64,000 nt of DNA from Rhipidocladum racemiflorum (taxonomy: Eukaryota > Streptophyta > Magnoliopsida > Poales > Poaceae): assembly GCA_036346355.1 (NCBI GenBank), contig CM070580.1:31640874-31704873 (forward strand), in the 5' to 3' direction. The number at the start of each line of letters is the position of its first letter. Position 1 is the first letter of the stretch. Of the stretch, positions 56,200-64,000 are shown one piece after another. A program made the position numbers and the translations under genes. The notes under the pieces are model-generated. The model was not told the DNA's origin, did not search any database, and saw only the letters and a program-made list of their open reading frames with translations.

Positions 56200-57740
56200 G
56201 CCAAGACACGCAACTCTAGGATCAAGGACAACCAACTAGAGGGGGTGAATAGGAGGTTTTTAAAAATCCTTGGTTCTAATTGCATTAATTAAATAAGTAA
56301 TGCTAGATTGAGAATTTTAACTATCTAAACCTAAATCATCTAGGTTTTACTAAGTGCACGGGCAAAATTAAAAAATTAAGCAAATAAACAATCCTAGGAT
56401 CAAGAACAAAAGATAAGTAAACTAGGAATGTAAATTGCTCAAATGAATACAAGAGATTAAACCACACAGAGACGAATACAAATTTTATCCCGTTGTCTCG
56501 TAGACTCGCTGGTCTCCCCTAATCCACATTGAGGTAGCTTGGCCAACTCAAACTGGCTCCTTGTGCAATTGAGCCTCCCTTGATCACTAGTGGTAGCTCT
56601 TCCCAGCTCCAGGTAGACAAGCTCTGGCCTTCACAAACAACCAGCCTTCTTACAAGCTTATTGAGAAGATCACCGATTCTATGCTTCTAAGCCGTCCAGA
56701 AGGCGGCAACATCCAAGAGTATTACCTTGATACTTACTTGAAGGAATTCGAGTGCTCTAATGGCTCAAATCAATGCAATGCACTTAAATGCTCTCAATTA
56801 CTCAAGAATTGTGAATTTAATGCTCTAGAGTAATGAGAGGGGTGCAAGGACTCAAAAGATGTTCATTATAGTTTCTAAACTTACCCTTGCTGCAGGTTGG
56901 GGGTATTTATAGCCCCCCCCCATAAAAATAGCCATTGGGGACGAAATCCCCAATTTTTGGTCGAATCCAGCACTATCGGACTCTGAGGTCTGGTAGCGCC
57001 GGCCTGAGTTTCAACGGGTGGTCTAGTACATTTAATGCACTACGCACTGACCATTGCACAAAAATCCGGCACTACCGCCCACTAGGGTTGGTAGTGTCGC
57101 AATTTGAATTTTGGGCACTATACTCAAGAACGCTTGCATTGGAAAAAAGCTACCGACATCAATGGAGCAGTACTGCCGCTCGACCGGCAGTACCGCTCCT
57201 TAACCCTGGTAGTGCCGCTCTGCCACTAAACACAAGTGCGGGCTTCTATTAAAAAACTACCACAATTCAATGAGCGGTATTGTTGCACCTCTGGCAGTAC
57301 TGCTCCTTGAGCCCGGTAGTGCCTGCTGCAAGGTAGGCAAAAAAGAATCAGGCTCTCTGTCATATAACAACAACCACATTAGGGATGGTACTGCTGCTTC
57401 TCATGCAGTACCGCTCCTAGAGGCTGGTAGTGCCGACCTTGCAAAAATCGCAATTTTCTACCTTCTATTAAATAACTACCGCCATCTAGTGGACGGTACT
57501 GCCACTTCTCCGGCAGTACCGCTCATAGAGGCCAGTAGTGCCACTTTTAACAGAAAGACAAAGACTTAAAACAAATTTAGTGCAATGCATGAGTATGAGC
57601 TAAAGCATTATTTGAGCCATTAAATCTACTCATTTTCAAGCTAATAATTAAGAGTCCCTCTTAATGGTACGATATCTAATCTAGCAACCTGATCTTTCTC
57701 CAAACACCGAGATTGGCAAAAAGCTATAAAAGATTCTTAA
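56200..57740. repeat. Repeat region with GGTAGTGCCG minisatellite
   Basis: 56200-56900 begins with CAACTAGAGGGGGTGAATAGG, a motif common in grass repeat elements. 57130-57560 contains about four degenerate units of 100-140 bp with GCAGTACCGCTCCT(T/A) GAG and GGTAGTGCCG. A C-run is at 56912-56920. Open frames (56935-57569) cross these repeats and show no domain. Confidence 0.7.
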
Positions 57741-58309
57741 TTATTTTATACCTTGATTTTGAGCTTGACTTCAATTTTGACTCATGATTTCCACTTTTCC
57801 ATATTCATCAATGAGGACCAACCACATTTTGCACACTCAAAGCAAATTGTTAGTCCATTATCATTGATTGTCATTAATTACCAAAACCAAACAAAATTTG
57901 AGGGGCCTAGATGCTTCAGCAACACCTCGTGGTTCTTTTTGCAAAAAGGGAATGACCATGCTCGAACGCAATTTTCCTGAACCGCGAGGATTCGTTTGCA
58001 AAAAGGCTCGATCCGGACTCAATTGCGAATTTGTGGAACCAAAAGGTTCTTTTTGCCAAAAAATTGATGGAAGGGTCTGGTCATAATTCAGTATTTCTTT
58101 TGGGGTCCTATCACGAAGAAGTTGTGAATTCAAAGAACCGGAAAGTTCTTTTTGAAAAGAAAATGGTGGAAAAACCTAAAAATAATTACGGAATTCCTTA
58201 GGACCTTTTTGTCGGCGTATTCTACACCAGGGTACCCACTCCCCCGCAATAAGCATGGTCGCCGGGCGGGCAGGGCGCGTCCGGGCCCCACCGCCACGGC
58301 TAGCAGTAG

Positions 58310-58530
58310 GGCCACAAGGTGGTCGCCCAGTGGACATGTGGCGATCAGGCCACACCACTGGGCGCTCAGTAAGGTGGTCGCCGGTGGGCGAGTGGCGATC
58401 GAGCCCCGCCACTGGCGCTGATAAGGTGGTCGCCCGGTGGGCGGTGGCGTTCGAGCCCGCCATCGGCGCCAAGAAGGTGGTCGCCAGTGGGCGAGTGGCG
58501 TCTGAGCCACGCCACTGGCGCACCGCCCCC
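58310..58530. repeat. GC-rich minisatellite in the solo LTR
   Basis: Four units of about 55-60 bp with AAGGTGGTCGCC(C/A/G)GTGGGCG, AGTGGCGATCGAGCC and CGCCACTGGCGC. It would be strongly folding as RNA. Confidence 0.85.
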
Positions 58531-58839
58531 GAGGCTGCAGCGCTAGGACCAAGGAAATTTAATGCGAGTCGTGCGCATTAAATGGTAAGCGTGGAGGCTA
58601 CAGTATGGCGGCGCGCGTTCCCCAGGCGCGCATTAATTGCGGGTGACGTCACGACAGCACCCCTCCCTCTGACGGAACGGGCGGTGTTGGTAGGCGTGGG
58701 GCCCTATGCAGGGGTGTGACGGCTGCGGCAGGCATTAAATGGAGTATAAGGGCAGTGACGGGCGCATTAAATGCGCCCATGGTAGTGTAATGAGTAGGAG
58801 AAGACCATTGTAACTCGTGCACCTTAGCCGGTCCGGCTA

Positions 58840-58847
58840 TAAAAGGG
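58840..58847 (+). promoter_or_regulatory. LTR TATA box
   Basis: GGCTATAAAAGGGGG, within the right third of the solo LTR, is a strong match to a plant TATA box. Confidence 0.65.
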
Positions 58848-59179
58848 GGCTGGGGTGCATGGGAGAAAGGGTTCCATTCTCTCAAGTTAGGATTCCAGTT
58901 CATATTCCACAACATATGCAATCACAAGGAAAGCAGGACTAGGACTGTTACTCTTCGGAGGGCCCGAACCTGGGTAAACCCTAGCGTCCCCATTCTTCCA
59001 AGCTTCCCCGGCACTCCGGTTTCTTTTCCTCCGGCGATTGCCCCGAAAGCCCCCCGTCTGAACCTTACAAGCACCTGATCCGGAGGTGCCTGTTGGCTAA
59101 GAAGCCGACACTTTTCATGAAGACTGATACGTGTGCACAATGGGGGAGCAAGAACTCCCCTATCTTTAGTACATGTAGT

Positions 59180-60785
59180 AATACTAATATGTAGTACTAG
59201 GTCAATAAGCGCGGCGCACGCCGCTTGCGTAAACAAAAAACGAACATGCATTGGACATACGAAAATTTTGGAGCAGCTTGCAAATTTTCAGAGGAAAAAT
59301 GAATCCAGCCGTATTTTACAAATTTTTCGAGCACATTTTTTTGGGGGAAAATTGACTACGACGAAAAATGGACCAAGGCGTATTTTTCAAAATTTTTGGC
59401 GGTTTTTTTGTGAATTTTTGGAGGGCTTTTCCACTAAAGAGGGAGAAATTTTTGGGGGAGAGAAATGGATCTAAACGTATTTTACAAATTTTCTGAGGAT
59501 GTTTTTTTGGGGAAAAATGGACCGGGACGAAAAATGAACCAAGGTGTATTTTTCAAATTTTTTGAGGTTTTTTTTTGTGAATTTTCTGAGGGCTTTTCTG
59601 CTAAGGAGGTCTTTTCATAAAAAACAGGACCTATATGCAATTTTGAAAATTTGCAGAGATTCTTCGCCAAAAAAGACAGCCACATGTCACAAGAGGAGCG
59701 GCTGGCGCAAGGTCGCCACGTGTCGCTTGAAAAAAAACGCGAAGCGCGCGCCCGCGAGGGCTCGAACCTGCGCCGGCCGAGCGCGAAACAACAGCGTCAC
59801 CGCTTGGGCGAGAGGATACAGGCCGGCTTCCTTTTATGCCTAGTTTTGGAGCAAAGCAATCTTGGCTGTTGGAAGCCGAGATTGAACGGCGGGGTTGTGC
59901 GCGTCGACGTGGCACCTCCAGGAGCTGAGAAACCTCCAAATCTTAATATATTCCATGTTCGTGAACATCACATCTCTGCCTCTCACATAAATTTTCTCAT
60001 TTCTTTTTAGCCTTTATGAATTTTTATTGACAGTTGGACTACTTGGATTAATGACATACTCATTTCTAGACTTTAGCTTTAAGTGATTTGTCTTTACCCA
60101 TTGTTTTCCCAAGTAATTATCTATGCCTATTGTTATGGATGTTGTAAAACGATATCATCCACCCTGGGCACAAACACACAGAGCACACAATATATAGGGA
60201 GGCAAATTATTATCTCTCTTTATTGGATTGATTTTCTCTGTACAAAGGGGTGCCCAACATATAGTACAATCCAACAGTATATATATTCGAATTCGCCCAC
60301 ACTGAGATAGAGTCCAACCATATTGGACAACAAGAACTCAGAGTCCATCCATATCTCAACACTCCCCTTGGACGAATACCATGTAATCACATATCTCATT
60401 AAAAACTGCTCCCAAAAATCCAATGGAAAAAAGGATAGGGAAAAGAATACATTTTACTCACACTCCGTATTACACTAGTTGCCTCATTAAAAACCTTCAT
60501 GTGAGAACTTCATAAAAACTCATCAAGAAAAAAGAGTACAACTTATAATCTTCAGAATTTTAAAATTTGGTAGGGATCGAATCAAAATTATTTTAATTAC
60601 AATAGTTAGTAGATTTAAAATTAAAATAAGTTCATTTAATGCAAAAAAAAGGTTAACGATGCTAAGCTCGATAGAGACTCATTAGCTCGAATTTGAAATA
60701 ACCACTAAAGTAAAATGATTTTATGTTAAATTATGTTAAATTTTAAAAAATTGACAACATTTTGTTAAGATCGATAGCCACAACT
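59180..60785. other. Repeat-derived intergenic
   Basis: 59210-59680 contains repeated AAATTTT(C/T)(T/G)GAG and GGGGAAAAATGGACC motifs and a GCGGCGCACGCCGC palindrome (59210-59223) that recurs at 61068-61081. 60120-60560 resembles retroelement debris (CTTTATTGGATTGATT, CATTAAAAAC repeated). No gene is supported. Confidence 0.5.
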
Positions 60786-60980
60786 ACTAAGAGCTAGTAC
60801 AATAAAAACACCTCAGATTATTCTTAATATGTACATATAAGCTTTGTCCTACGTGAAAGAGTGAGAAAAGAGGAAAGAGAAGAGAGCTGGCTCTTATTTA
60901 ATAGCAAGCACTGCATAAAAATATAAGAGATTAATTATATACAAGATAGAAAATATAGTTGTTACACATCATTTAGAACC
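60786..60980 (+). mobile_element. MITE-like repeat copy (related to 39690-39911)
   Basis: Shares GTGAAAGAGTGAGAAAA and GAGAAGAGAGCTGGCTCTTA with the reverse strand of 39690-39911. Termini are uncertain. Confidence 0.55.
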
Positions 60981-61980
60981 ATCGGGTGCTTCTGGTTGGC
61001 TTGTTTACTCTGCGTGGGTGATCGTTCGTCTACTTCGTTGTGGATCATGCCAACTAGGCAGAATGTGCGGCGCACGCCGCACCGTGTAAAGTTTACTCTG
61101 CTTTTTTTCTAAAAAAGACTGCAGGAGGACCTAAATATTTTTTTCGGAGCGATCTTAACACTCTATACGTTGACCGGTGAATAATACATTTTCCGAAAAA
61201 TATTATAGATCGAGTTTAAAAAAAAACTATAGAGATACAGTTGTATACATATATTTCTTATTCTGGAAAATATCCGAAATCGAGTTACAAAAAAATAGAG
61301 AGAGATAGTTGTACACATATTTCTTTTGACGAATTTGGTTAACATTTTATCATCTATGTGTTCATCGAGTAATAATACATGTTTCGAAAAATATTAGAGA
61401 TCGAGTTGGAAAAAAAAATCTAGAGATTAGAGATCGAGTTGAAAAAAAATTCTAAAGATAGAGCTGTACACGTATCTCTGTTGACGGAAATATTTTTTCC
61501 AGGAAAAACAGAGAAAGGACCTGGACATAAGGGTTGAGGACCTGTTTGTTATATTTTTGGACCTGATCGCTATCCTGAAATATTAGAAAAGGGCTCGTTC
61601 GAGATTTATATTTAACAGGGGGTTGTTCGTAAAGTAAAAAACCAGAGACCTAACCGCAATTTGAAAACGTTTTTCTTGCCCTCACAAAAAATCGTAAAGA
61701 ACTTATTTGTAATCTACAGGGACGGAAAAGTTTTTTTTGCAAAAATTGAGGGGAGTGACTTGGGGGCTGAGCTCCCTCCAAATCTCCCCCACGTAATAGA
61801 GTTAGTATGCCTCTTGGATCCTCCTTTAAAACTATTCCAAGTTGGCTTTTGTTTCTTCTTGTAAGCCAACTTGTCCACGTTGACTTCTGATATGAACGAA
61901 TCTGGAGCTAAAAAAGGATGCGTAGTGGTAATTGTTAATCCTGATCATGCCATACGTGCAGGGCCACTAAACCATTTTTA
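60981..61980. other. Repeat-derived intergenic
   Basis: 61190-61460 has four or five related units of AAAATATTAGAGATCGAGTT and AGAGATAGTTGTACACATAT. No gene is supported. Confidence 0.5.
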
Positions 61981-61989
61981 TGATTTTTG

Positions 61990-62335
61990 AATGAACAATG
62001 ATTTTCGATAATCGCAAAAAATTGAATAAAAAATCGTCAAAAATCACATAGTTTCATAGACCAATTTTTTTTGAAAAAAAAAAATCAAAAAGCAACGATT
62101 TCTTGTGAAAAATTGACATGCTTGTTGGACCTTTTCTGCTGTTGATTTTTGGAGCGAGCGACGAAAATCAAGCGATTTCTACAGATTTTCAACCGATTTG
62201 TGACAGTAAATTTTTTTGAATTGGACCGGTTTATCGACCCGTTTTACAAGCCAGACTGCGATGATACGAGCGAAAATTGTAATATTTTCGTCTATTTTGT
62301 AAACTCTGCATGCATCTAAATTTTCGGACTTGTCG
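61990..62335. repeat. Dispersed repeat family copy B (inverse of 34240-34660)
   Basis: Read on the minus strand it matches 34240-34660 (CGATAAACCGGTCC, ATTCAAAAAAAT, GATTTTCGTC). Confidence 0.65.
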
Positions 62336-62839
62336 TGATGATGCATTTCGTGTCTTACCATGTGCCCTCTTGTACACAGTTCAGTCTCTGTTTATAAATA
62401 AAACAGCAGCGTTTTTTTTTTTTTGTTAAAAAAATAGTTGCATGCTGCGAATAACGCCGCAAACCGATTTTTTTTACCTCAATTTTAAGCATGATTTCAT
62501 GACTGCGGTTCTGGACATGGGTTTACAGTCTTACAGATTAAGCAGCCAAACACAAACTGAAGTGCACAGCAAAAAAAATACCCTGGCAAAGGCAATAAGA
62601 ACTCCAGTCGCCCTATTGAAACTTTGGAACAGAGATTTGCTCTGTAGAAGGTCAAATCGAAAAAAAAAAATACTTTGATTTGGAAAGGATGTAAGAAATC
62701 TTGTTGCTAGACATCTTTGTAGGTAGTTAAGGCCCTGTTGATGGGCTTTAAAAGCGTATAACGTTTTCAAGAATCTTTCTGGAAACCATCGGATTCCAGT
62801 CATCCCCTATTCCTGAGTCCTGACTACTAGGATATAGTT

Positions 62840-63019
62840 TTTTTTTTTAAAAAAAAAAAATAACCAGGAACTCTGACATTTTATTAAAGAAAAACAACAA
62901 CAATCGGGCTATAAACGCACACACAACACACACACGCACCCGTGTCGCACCTGGCTCGTGAGAGGCCCGCGCCGATCCTCGAACGCGGACGGACAACCTA
63001 AGCTCCGCCCTCCTAGTGG
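62840..63019 (-). mobile_element. SINE-like insertion with 10-bp target duplication
   Basis: GGATATAGTT occurs exactly at 62830-62839 and 63020-63029. Between them is a 180-bp element ending, on the minus strand, in a T run followed by an A run. The minus strand contains GCGTTCGAGGATC, resembling an internal polymerase III B box. A variable-length duplication plus A-rich tail indicates reverse-transcription insertion. It could instead be a short 3' end of a LINE. Confidence 0.65.
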
Positions 63020-63267
63020 GGATATAGTTAAAACAAGGAACTTGAAGATGCCCAGTATCTTTATCTTTACTTCTTTATTCTTTATAATTCACCAGTTAAA
63101 TTTTTCTTACGTGCACACACTATTTTAGCCCCCACAGAGGATACATTTTCTTTGTTCACCCTAACACGTGCACCCAGAAATCCCCCTTACTCATAATCAA
63201 GCGCTAAGATGCTTTATCACATCACTTCATCAAATCTGATGGACCAAATCATCCGGTTCATCCCAAT

Positions 63268-63400
63268 CTAATCGCACGCCCCAATCGCCGTGTGGCCTCA
63301 AAACACCCTCAATCGCATGCCCCCAATCGCCGTGTGGCCCCAATACGCCCCCAATCGCACGCCCCCAATCGCCGCCCCCGATCCCCACGTGGCTCCCAAA
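63268..63400. repeat. Short tandem repeats CCCCAATCGCCGTGTGGCC
   Basis: About four imperfect units of GCACGCCCCCAATCGCCG and TGTGGCC(C/T)CAA are present. They replace the normal start region of the peroxiredoxin-like gene. Confidence 0.8.
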
Positions 63401-63470
63401 TCGTGCGCCCCAAATCGTGCCCCTTGTCCCTCGCGACTCCATCGCCGACGTCGTGTGCATGAGCTCGCCG

Positions 63471-64000
63471 GGCCGCCGCAGTCCCTGTCGCCTCCCCGCG
63501 CCGCCGTGAGGCCCCTTCGACTCGCAAGATCGGCTAGGACCCGCAGCTTCGTCGTCCGCGCGGGAGGCGAGGTACGTCTCAGTTCGATTCGTTATTTTGG
63601 GCGGTTGGTGTGTGTTAGATTTGATTGGTGGAATCGTGTTTGTGTGCGCAGGACGACCTGCCGCTGGTGGGGAACAAGGCGCCGGATTTCGAGGCGGAGG
63701 CCGTGTTCGACCAGGAGTTCATCAAGGTATGCGTGGATTCGCCCGCGATCCGCTCCGAGATCGTTCGTTTCGTGATGGGTTGGGAACTTGGCGTGTGGTT
63801 TTCTGACGATTTTGGTTGGGAACCCGGAGTTCATCAAGGTATCCGTCGATTCGCCCGCGATCCGCTCCGAGATCGTTCGTTTCGTGATGGGTTGGGAACT
63901 TGGCGTGTGGTTTTCTGACGATTTTGGTAGGGTGGTGGATCCGCGGGGGTGGTTGTGTTGCAGACCAGGTGCTCGACGCGATGGCGCAGAAGGAGGCCAA
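63471..64000 (+). pseudogene. 2-Cys peroxiredoxin (BAS1-type) N-terminal exons, chimeric or rearranged locus, runs off the window
   Basis: Exon-like 63471-63571 encodes PPQSLSPPRAAVRPLRLARS and SFVVRAGGE, the end of a plastid transit peptide. Donor GTACGT (63572) and acceptor CAG (63649-63651) follow. Exon 63652-63726 encodes DDLPLVGNKAPDFEAEAVFD and QEFIK, the conserved start of mature plastid 2-Cys peroxiredoxin, a thiol peroxidase. A donor GTATGC follows at 63727. Normally the next exon encodes the segment with the peroxidatic Cys; instead 112 bp are duplicated (63714-63928), and after an acceptor at 63961-63963 the sequence does not encode that segment in any frame. I see no in-frame ATG with the usual N-terminus; an ATG at 63290 would add a repeat-encoded leader. 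It is probably a gene fragment or chimera, but it may continue beyond the window. Confidence 0.7.
63714..63928. repeat. 112-bp tandem duplication spanning the exon 2/intron junction
   Basis: GGAGTTCATCAAGGTATGCG starts the first copy (63714) and GGAGTTCATCAAGGTATCCG the second (63826). Each runs about 103 bp to GACGATTTTGGT, with only two differences seen. The splice donor and the last 4 codons of the exon are duplicated with it. Confidence 0.95.

Larger units (their letters stand above)
58210..59110 (+). mobile_element. Solo LTR, 901 bp
   Basis: Starts TGTCGGCGTATTCTAC and ends AGAAGCCGACA. CTTTT is duplicated at 58205-58209 and 59111-59115. The empty-site structure is confirmed by copy 1 of the flanking repeat. 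A TATA box, TATAAAAG, is at 58840-58847 and could start transcription toward the right. The absence of a second LTR and internal region indicates recombination between LTRs. No protein is encoded. Confidence 0.92.
57930..59180 (+). repeat. Dispersed repeat family copy 2, interrupted by a solo LTR
   Basis: Homologous to 55795-56135. The match stops at CCTTTT (58209) and resumes at CTTTTCATGAAG (59111), exactly flanking the solo LTR insertion. Confidence 0.85.

Noticed and set aside
1..64000. tRNA, rRNA and CRISPR features
   Set aside because: None seen by eye; the only tRNA-related signals are retroelement primer-binding sites and a weak B-box in the SINE-like insertion.

Overview
The window is nuclear DNA of a flowering plant, almost certainly a grass (Poaceae). 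The grounds are: spliced genes with GC-rich first exons, CACTA/En-Spm elements with CACTACTAC ends, Stowaway-like (CTCCCTCC, TA duplication) and Tourist-like (TTA/TAA duplication) MITEs, gypsy-type LTRs with an initiator-Met-tRNA primer-binding site, and plant gene families (EMC4, mTERF, GATL, tubby-like F-box, 2-Cys peroxiredoxin). I cannot name the species. I recognised no rRNA gene, canonical tRNA gene or CRISPR array.

Layout. 1-9002 is the right part of a CACTA element (CACTA-1): a decayed TNP2-type transposase, then a second gene ending in a C48/Ulp1-like cysteine protease domain, then a terminal array of ACAGACGGTT motifs. 9003-11617 is intergenic and holds a 1.16-kb Mutator-like element. 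11618-17370 (minus strand) is a GATL (GT8 glycosyltransferase) pseudogene split by a 4.7-kb LTR-derived insertion. 17371-19255 holds two nested MITEs. 19263-30584 is a complete 11.3-kb CACTA element (CACTA-2, genes on the minus strand) flanked by TTC. It landed inside the target-site duplication of an adjacent 588-bp foldback element (30591-31178). 31580 to about 33024 is a small degraded CACTA carrying a copied piece of a tubby-like F-box gene. 35469-38455 (minus) is an intact six-exon EMC4 gene. 38571-44500 is AT-rich repeat DNA with a Tourist-like element and microsatellites. 44540-46806 holds MULE transposase and GRF-type zinc-finger remnants. A gag-only LTR retrotransposon (46807-52800, duplication AAATC) sits in the second of these. 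54102-55001 is an intact intronless mTERF gene. 55002-63130 is repeat DNA with two copies of one repeat family, a 901-bp solo LTR, a SINE-like insertion and minisatellites. 63470-64000 holds two exons of a plastid 2-Cys peroxiredoxin with a local tandem duplication, joined to an unrelated downstream exon.

How it works together. Probably functional host genes are EMC4 and the mTERF gene; the peroxiredoxin-like locus is doubtful. Everything else is mobile DNA or its debris. The most interesting signal is shared by CACTA-1 and CACTA-2. Clusters of the motif found at the element ends are repeated inside the element, directly upstream of TATA-like boxes and the start of each internal gene, although the motif differs between the two elements. 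This suggests that the transposase-binding ends also serve as internal promoters or regulatory arrays. CACTA-1 also carries a nearly perfect 160-bp-arm hairpin in the leader of its second gene, a candidate source of small RNAs.
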